This document shows positions 26,512 through 35,407 of a stretch of 64,000 nt of DNA, piece by piece. Numbering within the stretch: position 1 is the first letter of the stretch; each line of letters begins with the position of its first letter. A program made the position numbers and the translations under genes. Under the pieces are notes generated by a model. It ran no database searches, was not told where the DNA came from, and saw only the letters and a list, made by a program, of their open reading frames with translations. The stretch is from Pigmentiphaga kullae (GTDB taxonomy: Bacteria; Pseudomonadota; Gammaproteobacteria; Burkholderiales; Burkholderiaceae_B): the NCBI RefSeq assembly GCF_004216695.1, contig NZ_SGXC01000002.1:1116001-1180000 (forward strand), given 5' to 3'.

Positions 26512-27258
26512 CTACGCGGCGCCGCTGTCCTTCAGCTGGCGGCGGATCTCCGCGCTGTTCTCGTCCAGCCGGGCGGCCCACAGCCGCTCGGCCTCGTCCG
26601 CGTCGCCCTTGCGGATCGCCTGCAGCGACTTGCGCCACAGCGCCAGCGAACGCTTGCGGCGCTCGACCGAACGCAGGCCCAGCCGGGTATAGCGCGACAT
26701 CTGCAAGGACAGCGACGTGATCAGCGTGAACAGGCGGTCGTTGCCGCTATGGGCGGCGCAGCACAGCGTCAGGCGCGACAGCGTCTCGCCGAAGGCATCG
26801 CCGCCCGCCGGGTCTTCGGCCAGCGGCGCGAGCTGGGCCACCCCCGCCTCCAGGATCGCCACCAGTTCGGGCGACGACTGGCTGGCCACGCGCCGCGCCA
26901 CCACGCGGACCAGGGCCTGGCGCACCTCCTGCAGGTCTTCGATTTCCTTCAGCGACAACTGCGTGGCCTGCGCCCCCCGGCGCGGATGGATGCGCACGAT
27001 GCCTTCCTTCTCCAGCAGCCGCATCGCCTCGCGCACCGGGCTGCGGCTGACCGCGAACTCGTCGGCCAGGTCCTGCTCGCGTATCCACTCGCCCGGCTCG
27101 ATGGCGGAACTCAGGATGCGGTCGCCCACGTGGGCGGCGATCTGCTCCGGCAGCGTCAGGGTCTTGGACTGCCCCAGCAGCCAGCGGAAACTGGTCGCGC
27201 TGCCTTCATCGTTGGCTTGCAGGAATGCGGAAGATCGGGTGATAGCGGACGGCTCCAT
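26512..27258 (-). CDS. GntR-family (FCD subfamily) regulator
   Basis: This 248-residue protein has a winged helix at about residues 35-100 (REQDLADEFAVSRSPVREAMRLLEKEG) and an all-helical FCD effector domain. An unusual N-terminal extension of about 30 residues precedes the DNA-binding domain. Neighbours are the tannase-family gene (convergent) and the phosphonate LysR gene (same strand). A TTGTNNACAA-type palindrome in front of the TauD-type operon is a likely target. Confidence 0.88.
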   Translation of the reverse strand: MEPSAITRSSAFLQANDEGSATSFRWLLGQSKTLTLPEQIAAHVGDRILSSAIEPGEWIREQDLADEFAVSRSPVREAMRLLEKEGIVRIHPRRGAQATQLSLKEIEDLQEVRQALVRVVARRVASQSSPELVAILEAGVAQLAPLAEDPAGGDAFGETLSRLTLCCAAHSGNDRLFTLITSLSLQMSRYTRLGLRSVERRKRSLALWRKSLQAIRKGDADEAERLWAARLDENSAEIRRQLKDSGAA

Positions 27259-27332
27259 CGAATGCCTTGGTTGGTTGTCTGCGTCGGGCAATCGGGCAGT
27301 ATACGGCGCAGGCGCGGCGCGGATCGCGCACC

Positions 27333-28211
27333 CTACCGGCCAACGGCCTTGCGCAAGCTCAGCGCGACGTCGAAGAACGACTCCAGCATGCGGCTGTGGC
27401 GGCGCTCCTCCAGGCAGTAGAGATAGGTCTCGGTGAAGGCAGGATCGCCCTCGATCCGGACCGGCACGAAGCGCGGATCGGGCACGAACTCCGCCTCGGA
27501 CACGGCGCCTATGCCCATGCCGCGCGCCACCGCCTCGCGCAACGCCTCCCGGCTGCCGATCTCCATCGCGTTGTCGGGCACCACGCCTTGCCGCGCCAGC
27601 GCCTCCTCGACCGCGCGGCGCGTGCTGGATCCGCTCTCGCGCCGCAGCAGCGGCTGGCCCTGCAAAGCCTCCAGCGGCACGCCGGCACGGCCGGCGAAGG
27701 CGTGGCCGACCGGCACGAACAGGATCACCGCGTGCCGGGCGTAGGGCATGGCGCTGAAGCCGGGCGCATCGTGGAAGCGCGCGAGCACGCCGATGTCCAC
27801 CGTGTAGTCCTCCAGGTCCTTGAACACCGACGTCGAATTGCCCATGCGTATCGATACGTCGATGCGCGGATAGCGGCGATGGTAGGCATCGGCCATCTCG
27901 ATCACATGGAAAGGTCCGACCGCTCCCAGCCGGAGCTGGCCCGCGTTCAGCTCTCCGCTGTCGTGCAGCAGGCTGTAGGCATCGGCCTCCAGTTCGCCCA
28001 GTTGGCGCGCCAGCGGCAGCAGGCGGGCGCCAATGGCGGTCAGCTCGACCCGGTGCCCGCGCCGGTGGAACAGCTCGACGTTGTAGCGGCGCTCCAACCC
28101 CTGCACCTGGGTGGTCAGGGTGGGCTGGCTCATGCCCAGCGCCCGCGCGGCGGCGCTGAAGGTCCCGTACTGGGCAACGGCAAGGAAGGCGCGAAGCTTG
28201 GCGGCTGACAT
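27333..28211 (-). CDS. LysR-family regulator of phosphonate catabolism
   Basis: This 292-residue protein has an N-terminal helix-turn-helix (residues 2-60; GTFSAAARALGMSQPTLTTQVQ) and a LysR effector domain. It is transcribed away from phnD-phnC-phnE-ADH-phnX, the usual position of the LysR regulators tied to aminoethylphosphonate use. A perfect CCATAGA palindrome with the LysR T-N11-A form lies immediately upstream of its start codon, suggesting strong autorepression. Confidence 0.88.
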   Translation of the reverse strand: MSAAKLRAFLAVAQYGTFSAAARALGMSQPTLTTQVQGLERRYNVELFHRRGHRVELTAIGARLLPLARQLGELEADAYSLLHDSGELNAGQLRLGAVGPFHVIEMADAYHRRYPRIDVSIRMGNSTSVFKDLEDYTVDIGVLARFHDAPGFSAMPYARHAVILFVPVGHAFAGRAGVPLEALQGQPLLRRESGSSTRRAVEEALARQGVVPDNAMEIGSREALREAVARGMGIGAVSEAEFVPDPRFVPVRIEGDPAFTETYLYCLEERRHSRMLESFFDVALSLRKAVGR

Positions 28212-28230
28212 CCATAGATTGTGTCTATGG
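28212..28230. promoter_or_regulatory. LysR box CCATAGA-TTGTG-TCTATGG
   Basis: This is a perfect 7-bp inverted repeat with 5-bp spacer, containing the T-N11-A pattern of LysR sites. It abuts the LysR start codon and lies 92 bp before phnD. Binding here would cover the regulator's own ribosome site and could activate the divergent phn promoter. Confidence 0.7.
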
Positions 28231-28322
28231 AACGATGACGAAATCGTGAATGTCTTGATAAACCCCTGTCACATTGGGTTCTTAATCTGGCGGCACTCGA
28301 ACCAACCCCAGCGAGAACCTCC

Positions 28323-29195
28323 ATGTCCCTGCGTTTCCCCCGCCTGCGCCGCGCCCTGCTCGCCCTGGCCCTTCCCCTGCTGGCCACCGCACCCGCCCAT
28401 GCCGCGGGCACGCTCACCATCGGCCTGATCCCCGCCGAGGACTCCCAGGCCATGATCGAAAGCAGCAAGCAGGTGCTCGACAGCCTGCAACGCCAGCTCG
28501 GCATGCCGGTCAAGCCTTTCGTCGCCACCGACTACAACGGCGTGATCGAGGCGCTGCGCGCCAAGAAGCTGGACGCCGCCTACCTGGGGCCGTTCTCCTA
28601 CGTGCTGGCCAACTCGGTCGCCAACGTCGAGGCCTTCGCCGTCGCGGTCACGAAGAAGACCGGGCAAAGCTCGTACAAGAGCCTGATCATCGCCCGCAAG
28701 GACAGCGGCATCGCGACGCCCGCCGATCTCAAGGGCCGCAACTTCGCCTTCGTCGACCCGACCTCCGCTTCCGGCCACCTGTTCCCCAAGGCCGGCCTGC
28801 TGCAAGCCGGATACGATCCCGACATCTTCTTCGGCCGTGTGGTCTTCTCCGGCTCGCACGACGCCAGCATCCTGGCGGTGGCCAACAAGAAGGTCGATGC
28901 CGCCTCGGTGGCCGACCGCATCCTGGCCAGCGCCATCGCCAAGGGCCAGGTCAGGCAGGACGACCTGCGGATCGTCTGGAGCTCGAACCCGATTCCCGAA
29001 TCGCCCATGGTCTGGCGCAAGGACCTGGACCCCGCCTTGAAGCGGAAGCTGGCCGAGGCGCTGGCCAACATCAAGGACCTGCCCTGGGGGGACCAGGGCG
29101 TGCTGAACGGCCTCCAGCCGACCGATGACGCGGCCTACGACATCGTGCGCGACACCGCCAAGGTGCTCAAGCTCGACCTGCGGAGCATGAAGTGA
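28323..29195 (+). CDS. phnD: phosphonate ABC transporter, periplasmic binding protein
   Basis: This 290-residue protein has a signal peptide ending APAHAA (residue 28). Phosphonate-binding features include an open-cleft FVATDYNGVIEALRAKKLDAAYLGPFSY region and VDPTSASGHLFPKAGL, typical of PhnD. It supplies substrate to PhnC/PhnE encoded directly downstream; its stop overlaps the phnC GTG. Confidence 0.93.
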   Translation: MSLRFPRLRRALLALALPLLATAPAHAAGTLTIGLIPAEDSQAMIESSKQVLDSLQRQLGMPVKPFVATDYNGVIEALRAKKLDAAYLGPFSYVLANSVANVEAFAVAVTKKTGQSSYKSLIIARKDSGIATPADLKGRNFAFVDPTSASGHLFPKAGLLQAGYDPDIFFGRVVFSGSHDASILAVANKKVDAASVADRILASAIAKGQVRQDDLRIVWSSNPIPESPMVWRKDLDPALKRKLAEALANIKDLPWGDQGVLNGLQPTDDAAYDIVRDTAKVLKLDLRSMK

Positions 29196-29995
29196 TCCAC
29201 GTCCGCCAGCTGACCAAGCGCTACGGCGACAACGCGGTCCTGCGCGGCATCGACCTCGATGCCGCGGCCGGGGAATTCGTGGTGGTGCTGGGCGAGTCCG
29301 GCGCGGGCAAATCCACCCTGCTGCGCTGCATGAACCGGCTGGTCGCGGCCGACAGCGGCCAGTTGCGCCTGGACGGGATCGACGTCATGCAATGCGGCGA
29401 CACGCGGGCGCTGCGGCGGCGCGTGGCGATGATTTTCCAGCATCACCACGTCGTGCCGCGGCTGACCGCACTCAAGAACGTCCTGACCGGCCGGCTGGGC
29501 GCCATGTCCACGCTGGCCTCGGTGCTGCATTGCTTCCGCGACGAGGATGTGGCGCTGGCGCACGAATGCCTGGCCCGCGTGGGACTGGCCCACAAGGCCC
29601 ACGAGCGCGCCGACGCGCTGTCCGGCGGACAGATGCAGCGCGTGGGCATCGCCCGCGCGCTGGCACAGCAGCCGCGCGTCATCCTGGCCGACGAACCGGT
29701 CGCCAGCCTGGATCCCCACACCTCGCGCAAGGTGTTGCAGTACCTGCGCGATGCCTCGCGCGACCTGGGCATCACCGTGCTGTGCAACCTGCACCAGGTC
29801 GACTACGCGCGCGCGTTCGCCGACCGCATCGTCGGACTGAACGGCGGCCGCGTCGTGTTCGACGGCGCCGCCGGCTCGCTGTGCCAATCCGCCGTCGATC
29901 GCATCTACCGGCATCCGGCCGGCCCGGCTGACGCGGGCGGCATCGCCCCGCCTCCGGCCGCGCGGCTGGTCGTCTCCTCGGGAGCCCGGGCATGA
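29192..29995 (+). CDS. phnC: phosphonate ABC transporter ATP-binding protein
   Basis: This 267-residue ATPase has Walker A GESGAGKST (34-42), the Q-loop MIFQHHHVVP, signature LSGGQMQR (143-150), Walker B VILADEP (163-169) and an H-loop in NLHQVDYA. The IFQ..H..V form and the long helical insert after it are typical of PhnC. Translation begins at a GTG that overlaps the phnD stop (GTGA). Confidence 0.93.
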   Translation: MIHVRQLTKRYGDNAVLRGIDLDAAAGEFVVVLGESGAGKSTLLRCMNRLVAADSGQLRLDGIDVMQCGDTRALRRRVAMIFQHHHVVPRLTALKNVLTGRLGAMSTLASVLHCFRDEDVALAHECLARVGLAHKAHERADALSGGQMQRVGIARALAQQPRVILADEPVASLDPHTSRKVLQYLRDASRDLGITVLCNLHQVDYARAFADRIVGLNGGRVVFDGAAGSLCQSAVDRIYRHPAGPADAGGIAPPPAARLVVSSGARA

Positions 29996-30816
29996 ACACC
30001 TCGACGAACCGGTATCGCTGGATGGGCCCCGCCCCGCGCGGCGCCCAGGGCTGGATCACCCTGGCGGGCGCTGCCCTGGCGCTGGCCTGGGCCCTGCAAT
30101 GGAGCGCGAGCGGCGCGCAGATCAGCTGGACCGAGCTGGCCTCCGGCCTGCCGCAGATCATGGACTTCGCCGGGCGCACCCTGCCGCCCGACTGGAGCAT
30201 GCTGGGCCGCCTCGTCGCGCCCGCGCTGGAAACCGTGCAGATCGCGATCTGGGGCACGCTGCTGGCGATCCTGCCAGCCATTCCGCTGTCCTTCCTGGCC
30301 GCGCGCAATCTCCAGGGCCGCCGCTGGATCTACCTGGCCACGCGCCAGGTGCTGAACGTCGTGCGCAGCATCAACGAGCTGATACTCGCGCTGGTCTTCG
30401 TCTCGGCCGTTGGACTGGGCCCCTTTCCGGGCGTGCTGGCCCTGGCCGTGCACGGCGCCGGCATGCTGGCCAAGTTCTTCGCCGAGGCCATCGAGGAAAT
30501 CGACCAGGGTCCCGTCGAAGCGCTGCGTGCCACCGGCGCGCGGCCGCTGCAGGTCATCGTGTTCGGCGTACTGCCCCAGGTGGTCACAGCCTGGATCGCG
30601 GTCGTCCTGTACCGCTTCGAGGTGAACCTGCGATCGGCCACCGTGCTCGGCATGGTGGGGGCCGGCGGACTCGGCTTCGAACTGGTCAGCAGCCTGAAGC
30701 TGTTCCGCTACACCGAGACCGCCACTTGCATCATCGTCATCGCAGCGATGGTGGTCGTCGCCGACGCCATTTCCAGCCAGCTCCGCCACCGGATCCAACG
30801 CACCGGCCGGCACTGA
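29992..30816 (+). CDS. phnE: phosphonate ABC transporter permease
   Basis: This 274-residue inner-membrane protein has about six hydrophobic segments and the permease loop EAIEEIDQGPVEALRATGARPLQ, the EAA-type contact with the ATPase. Only one permease gene is present, so it presumably works as a homodimer. Its ATG overlaps the phnC stop. Confidence 0.93.
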   Translation: MNTSTNRYRWMGPAPRGAQGWITLAGAALALAWALQWSASGAQISWTELASGLPQIMDFAGRTLPPDWSMLGRLVAPALETVQIAIWGTLLAILPAIPLSFLAARNLQGRRWIYLATRQVLNVVRSINELILALVFVSAVGLGPFPGVLALAVHGAGMLAKFFAEAIEEIDQGPVEALRATGARPLQVIVFGVLPQVVTAWIAVVLYRFEVNLRSATVLGMVGAGGLGFELVSSLKLFRYTETATCIIVIAAMVVVADAISSQLRHRIQRTGRH

Positions 30817-30847
30817 AGCCCGGCCCCCACCTCTCTCGCAACGACTC

Positions 30848-31933
30848 ATGTGGACCTATACCAATCCCGTCGCCGCACACGTCGGCCGCGGCGCGCTGGA
30901 CCAGCTGCCGCGCCTCTTGGGCGCGCGCCGCGCCATCCTGGTCGCGTTTCCCGAGGCCGGGCCGCTGGGCCTGGTCGACCGCCTGCGAACCCTGTTGGGC
31001 CAACGCCTGGCGGCCGTCGAGCCGCATGTCCTGCCCAACCCCGACGTCGCCTGGCTCGGCCCGCTGTATGAGCGCCTCTGGCGCGACCATCCCGACGTCG
31101 AATGCGTGATCGCGCTGGGCGGCGGCAGCGCCATCGACTGCGGCAAGGCCATGGTGGTGCGCACGCCGTCGGGCACCTTCGGCGAACTCCTGCACTGGCT
31201 GGAGACCGGCGCCCCCGGCACCCCGCACGGGCACCGGCGGCTGATCGCCGTCCCGACCACCGCCGGCACCGGCAGCGAAGTCACCCCCTGGGCCACCCTG
31301 TGGGACCAGGCGCGGTCCCGTAAGCTCTCGCTGCACCTGCCCTGCACCTGGCCCGAAGCCGCCGTGGTCGATGCCGGCCTGATGACCAGCCTGCCGCACG
31401 GCGCCACCCTGGCAAGCGGCCTGGACGCGCTGTCGCACGCGCTGGAGTCCCTGTGGAACGTCCATCGCAACCCGGTTTCGGCCAGCCTGGCCGTGACCGC
31501 CGCACGCGGCATCCTCCGGACCCTGCCCCGGCTGCTGGCCGCCCCGGGCGACCTCGGCCTGCGCGAGCGGCTCGCCACCGCGGCGCTCCAGGCCGGCCTG
31601 GCCTTCTCCAATACCCGCACCGCCCTGGCTCACTCGCTGTCCTACGACATCACGCTGGAACGCGGCGTGCCGCACGGCATCGCCTGCTCGTTCAGCCTGC
31701 CTCGCATCCTGGAGCTGGCCTGGGGACGCGACCCCGAGGTCGATGCGCAGATGCTGGCCATCTTCGAGGCCGACGACCGCGACGGCGCCGTCGCGCGCCT
31801 GACGGCTTTTCTCCAGGATGCCGGCGTGAACACCGACCCCGCCAGCTACGGCATCGCCGACGCCGACTGGCAGCTTCGCATCGACCGTGCCCTGCGCGGC
31901 CCGCGCGGCCGCAACTTCATCGCCGCCGCATGA
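30848..31933 (+). CDS. phosphonate-associated iron-containing alcohol dehydrogenase
   Basis: This 361-residue group III alcohol dehydrogenase has the NAD-binding IALGGGSAIDCGKAM and TTAGTGSEVT motifs and metal-binding histidines in ASGLDALSHALES, ALAHSLSYD and GVPHG. A subfamily with this genome context is tied to phosphonate metabolism, where such enzymes interconvert 2-hydroxyethylphosphonate and phosphonoacetaldehyde. It sits between phnE and phnX, whose start overlaps its stop. Because no phnW transaminase is nearby, oxidation of hydroxyethylphosphonate is an attractive but unproven role. Confidence 0.82.
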   Translation: MWTYTNPVAAHVGRGALDQLPRLLGARRAILVAFPEAGPLGLVDRLRTLLGQRLAAVEPHVLPNPDVAWLGPLYERLWRDHPDVECVIALGGGSAIDCGKAMVVRTPSGTFGELLHWLETGAPGTPHGHRRLIAVPTTAGTGSEVTPWATLWDQARSRKLSLHLPCTWPEAAVVDAGLMTSLPHGATLASGLDALSHALESLWNVHRNPVSASLAVTAARGILRTLPRLLAAPGDLGLRERLATAALQAGLAFSNTRTALAHSLSYDITLERGVPHGIACSFSLPRILELAWGRDPEVDAQMLAIFEADDRDGAVARLTAFLQDAGVNTDPASYGIADADWQLRIDRALRGPRGRNFIAAA

Positions 31934-32778
31934 CTCCCATTCCTTCATCGACCTCCGCCATGTCCATCGCCCTGCCCCCCGACCTGCCCGTTCCCCACCC
32001 CATCCAGGCCGTCATCTTCGACTGGGCCGGCACGCTGGTGGATTTCGGCTCCCTGGCCCCGACGCAAATCTTCGTCGACGCCTTCGCCTCCTTCGGCATC
32101 GACGTCGGCCTGGACCAGGCGCGCGGCCCCATGGGCCTGTCCAAGCGCGATCACATCCGCACCCTGCTCGATCATCCCGGCATACGGGCGCAGTGGCGGG
32201 AACGCTTCGGCCAGCCACCCGGCGAACCCGACGTCGACGCCATCTACCGGCGCTTCATGCCCATGCAGATCGACAAGGTGGGCGACTACTCGGCGCCCAT
32301 CCCCGGCGCCGGGGAAACCCTGGCGTGGCTGCGCCGGCAGGGTATCCGCATAGGCTCCTGCTCCGGCTATCCGCGCGAGGTCCTGGACGTGCTGCTGCCC
32401 ATCGCCGCCGGCCACGGCATCGCGGCCGACCATGTGGTTGCCGGCGACGAACTGAGCGCGGGCGGGCGCCCCGGCCCCTATATGGCGCTGGCCAACGTGC
32501 TGGCGCTGGGCATCGGCGACGTGCGCGCCTGCATCAAGGTGGACGACACCCTCCCCGGCATCCAGGAAGGCCGCAACGCGGGCATGTGGTGCGTGGGGCT
32601 GGCGCTGTCGGGCAACGAGACCGGGCTTACCCTTGACGAGCTGTCCGCTCTCCCCGCCGAACGGGTGGCGGCGCTGCGCCAGGCGGCCGGCCAGCGGCTG
32701 CGGGCCGCGGGCGCGCATTACGTGATCGACAGCGTGGCCGATCTGCCCCCGGTGGTGGCGAAGATCGCGGGCCAATAA
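31930..32778 (+). CDS. phnX: phosphonoacetaldehyde hydrolase (phosphonatase)
   Basis: This HAD-superfamily enzyme cleaves phosphonoacetaldehyde to acetaldehyde and phosphate in the cytosol. The nucleophile lies in FDWAGTLVD, with the Ala two residues on that marks phosphonatases. The Schiff-base lysine lies in MGLSKRDH, and IKVDDTLPGI supplies the later acidic residues. Translation may start at 31930 (overlapping the dehydrogenase stop, 282 aa) or at 31960 (272 aa, closer to the usual length). Confidence 0.9.
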   Translation: MTPIPSSTSAMSIALPPDLPVPHPIQAVIFDWAGTLVDFGSLAPTQIFVDAFASFGIDVGLDQARGPMGLSKRDHIRTLLDHPGIRAQWRERFGQPPGEPDVDAIYRRFMPMQIDKVGDYSAPIPGAGETLAWLRRQGIRIGSCSGYPREVLDVLLPIAAGHGIAADHVVAGDELSAGGRPGPYMALANVLALGIGDVRACIKVDDTLPGIQEGRNAGMWCVGLALSGNETGLTLDELSALPAERVAALRQAAGQRLRAAGAHYVIDSVADLPPVVAKIAGQ

Positions 32779-32894
32779 TCCCGTTAATAACAAGCCTTCT
32801 CTCCGAACGATAGTTCCCCGGCGCGACCGTCATTAGACTGGCGTCGAACACTATGACTGCGCCCCGGCCACGCACCGGGCACAGATGGAGAGAC

Positions 32895-33923
32895 ATGGAC
32901 TACACCATCACCCTGCAACCCAGCGGACATGCCTACGCCTGTCCGCCCGGCACCCCGGTCCTGAAGGCCGGCCTGGACAACGGGCTGTTCATGCCCTACA
33001 GCTGCCGCTCCGGCATCTGCCGCACCTGCCGCGCCACCATCGTCGAAGGCCGGGTCGACTACGGCGACGTCCACCCCAGTTGCCTGGACGAGGACGACAA
33101 GCGCCAGGGCTACGCGCTGCTGTGCAAGGCCACGCCGCTGACCGATCTGGTCGTCCAGGTGAACGAACTGGATCCGTCCGACGCGATCCGCTCGAAATAC
33201 ATGCCGGCCCGCGTGCTGAAGATGGAACGGGCCGCCGACGACGTGATGATCGTCACGCTGGGCCTGCCCATGAACGAGCCCACGCTGTTCCGCGCCGGCC
33301 AGTATCTGGACATCCTGCTGCAGGACGGCACCCGCCGCAGCTATTCGATCGCCAGCGTTCCCGACAACGAGGGCGTGCGCCAGGTCGAGCTGCACATGCG
33401 CCACCTGCCCGGCGGGCGCTTCACCGACCACGTGTTCGGCGCGATGAAGCTGCGCGAGATCCACAAGCTGGAGATCCCGCTGGGTTCCTTCTTCCTTCGC
33501 GAACAAAGCGACAAGCCCATGATCATGCTGGCCTCGGGCACCGGCTTCGCTCCCATCAAGTCGCTGATCGAGCATGCCCTGGCGCGCGGCATCCGCCGCC
33601 CCATCACGCTGTACTGGGGCGGCCGCAAACGGACCGACCTCTATCTGCACGATCTCGCGCAATCATGGGCCGACCGGCACGGGCACGTGCGTTTCGTGCC
33701 GGTGCTGAGCGAGCCCACGCCCGCCTGCGCCTGGACCGGGCGCACGGGGTACGTGCACCTGGCCGCGATGGAGGACTTCCCCGACATGTCCGGCCACCAG
33801 GTCTACGCCTGCGGCGCGCCGGTCGTGGTGGACGCGGCGCGCCGCGACTACGTGGCGCGCTGCGGCCTGCCCGAGGACGAATTCTTCGCCGACGCGTTCC
33901 TGACCGCGGCCGACAAGCGCTGA
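32895..33923 (+). CDS. iron-sulfur flavoprotein reductase (2Fe-2S / FAD / NAD), oxygenase partner not adjacent
   Basis: This 342-residue protein is built like the reductase at 6635: a ferredoxin domain with C37-x4-C42-x2-C45-x31-C77, FAD binding at RRSYSIASVP, and NAD binding at GTGFAPIKS and CGAPVV. Relatives are often labelled CDP-6-deoxy-glucoseen reductase but usually serve ring-hydroxylating oxygenases. No oxygenase is encoded beside it; the next genes are a VOC protein and an FAH hydrolase. A ggagagac site fixes the ATG at 32895. Confidence 0.85.
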   Translation: MDYTITLQPSGHAYACPPGTPVLKAGLDNGLFMPYSCRSGICRTCRATIVEGRVDYGDVHPSCLDEDDKRQGYALLCKATPLTDLVVQVNELDPSDAIRSKYMPARVLKMERAADDVMIVTLGLPMNEPTLFRAGQYLDILLQDGTRRSYSIASVPDNEGVRQVELHMRHLPGGRFTDHVFGAMKLREIHKLEIPLGSFFLREQSDKPMIMLASGTGFAPIKSLIEHALARGIRRPITLYWGGRKRTDLYLHDLAQSWADRHGHVRFVPVLSEPTPACAWTGRTGYVHLAAMEDFPDMSGHQVYACGAPVVVDAARRDYVARCGLPEDEFFADAFLTAADKR

Positions 33924-33957
33924 GGTCCGAACCCACATTCTGGAACAAGGAGACATC

Positions 33958-34491
33958 ATGCTGCCCGACAATTGCAGGGTCGATACGCCGGCCCACGACT
34001 CCGTGATCAAGCCCTTCTGCCTGGGCCACGGCACGCTGGAGTGCTACAGCCTGAAGGCCTCGCGCCGCTTCTACGAGGAATTCCTGGGACTGGAATGCGT
34101 GCGCCACGGCAAGCCGGCGATGGCGGTGCGCCTGGCCATGCGCTTCCACATCATCTGCGTGGAAGTGGGCGACCAGGTCCACCCCGCCAACCTCCTGAAC
34201 CACTGGGGCCTGGACCTGCCCAGCCGCGAGGCCGTGAACCAGGCCCACGCGGACGCCGTGCGCCTGCAGGACAAGTACGGCATCCGCCAGGTGCTGCCGG
34301 TGCAGGACATGCACGGCGTGTACTCCTTCTACCTGGAAGACCTGGACCACAACTGGTGGGAACTCCAGTGCTACGACAACGGCTTCCAGCACGACGACCT
34401 GTTCGACTTCGGCGATCGCTTCTCGATGGACGACGCGGCCGACATCGGCTCGCTGGAAGAACTCAAGATCCGCAACCAGGGTGACGCATGA
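33958..34491 (+). CDS. VOC-family protein (extradiol dioxygenase-like), 177 aa
   Basis: This 177-residue protein has one vicinal-oxygen-chelate module pair with probable metal ligands H24 (GHGTLEC), H82 (LLNHWGLD) and E135 (WWELQC), the 2-His-1-Glu set of ring-cleaving dioxygenases and glyoxalases. A clear aaggagacatc site precedes the ATG. It overlaps the FAH-hydrolase gene, so it probably opens a ring or isomerises a product that the hydrolase then splits. Confidence 0.82.
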   Translation: MLPDNCRVDTPAHDSVIKPFCLGHGTLECYSLKASRRFYEEFLGLECVRHGKPAMAVRLAMRFHIICVEVGDQVHPANLLNHWGLDLPSREAVNQAHADAVRLQDKYGIRQVLPVQDMHGVYSFYLEDLDHNWWELQCYDNGFQHDDLFDFGDRFSMDDAADIGSLEELKIRNQGDA

Positions 34492-35384
34492 TCCAGCTCG
34501 TGACCTTCCTGCACGACGGCCAGAGCCGTACCGGCCTGCTCCACGAGGGCAACATCTACGCCTCGCCGCGCTACGCGCGCGTGCAGGACGTGCTGGACGA
34601 CTGGCCGCGCGCCGACGGCAAGCTGGCCGTGCTGGCCGGCGACCTGCCGGGCCGCGAACCGGTCCGCGGCGCCACCCTGCTCGCGCCGCACCCCCACCCG
34701 CCCACCATCTACTTCGCCGGCGCCAACTACCGCGACCACGTCGAAGAGATGCAGCGCGAGCTGTCCATGCCGCTGGAGATCGACCCCAAGGGCGCGGGCC
34801 AGATGCCCTGGCACGCCATCAAGGCCTCGGGCGCCACGGTGGTCGGGCCCGAGGCCCGGGTGCGCGTGCCGAACGGCGCCCCCCAGCTGGACTGGGAACT
34901 GGAACTGGGCGTGATCGTGGGCAGGACCGCCAAGGACGTGGCCGTGGACGAGGCGATGGACTACGTGGCGGGCTACGTGGTGGCCAACGACCTGTCGGCG
35001 CGCGGCCATTTCGGCCGGCCCGGCGTGGCCGAGGGCTCGCCCTTCAAGTGGGACTGGATAGGCCAGAAATCCTTCGACGGCGCCTGCCCGCTGGGCCCCG
35101 CCATCACGCCGGCGCGCTTCGTGCCCGACCCCATGAACCTGGCCATGAAGCTGTGGGTGAACGACGAGCTGATGCAGGATTCGAACACCTCGCGCATGCT
35201 GTTCGGCATCGCCGACCAGATCGCCCACCTGAGTTCGCGCCTGACGCTGCAACCGGGCGACCTGATCCTGACCGGCACGCCGGCGGGCGTGGGCGCCGCG
35301 CGCAAGCGCTTCCTGAAACCGGGCGACGTCGTGCGGCAATGGATCGAGCACATAGGCGAATTCCGCTTCACCATCGTGCAATGA
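34488..35384 (+). CDS. fumarylacetoacetate hydrolase-family protein
   Basis: This 298-residue enzyme has the FAH metal motif DWELELGVIVG and NDLSARGHFG; the GTPAGVG loop is near the end. Such proteins hydrolyse or decarboxylate 2-oxo-diene acids from meta- or gentisate-type ring cleavage. It is coupled to the VOC gene by ATGA overlap. It converges with a LysR gene after 23 bp without a visible terminator. Confidence 0.88.
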   Translation: MIQLVTFLHDGQSRTGLLHEGNIYASPRYARVQDVLDDWPRADGKLAVLAGDLPGREPVRGATLLAPHPHPPTIYFAGANYRDHVEEMQRELSMPLEIDPKGAGQMPWHAIKASGATVVGPEARVRVPNGAPQLDWELELGVIVGRTAKDVAVDEAMDYVAGYVVANDLSARGHFGRPGVAEGSPFKWDWIGQKSFDGACPLGPAITPARFVPDPMNLAMKLWVNDELMQDSNTSRMLFGIADQIAHLSSRLTLQPGDLILTGTPAGVGAARKRFLKPGDVVRQWIEHIGEFRFTIVQ

Positions 35385-35407
35385 GCCTGCGCGCGCACGC
35401 CCGCCGC

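Noticed and set aside
6635-33923. CDP-6-deoxy-glucoseen reductase annotation for the two iron-sulfur flavoproteins
   Set aside because: No deoxysugar genes are nearby; the architecture is shared with oxygenase reductases, and the context is aromatic catabolism.
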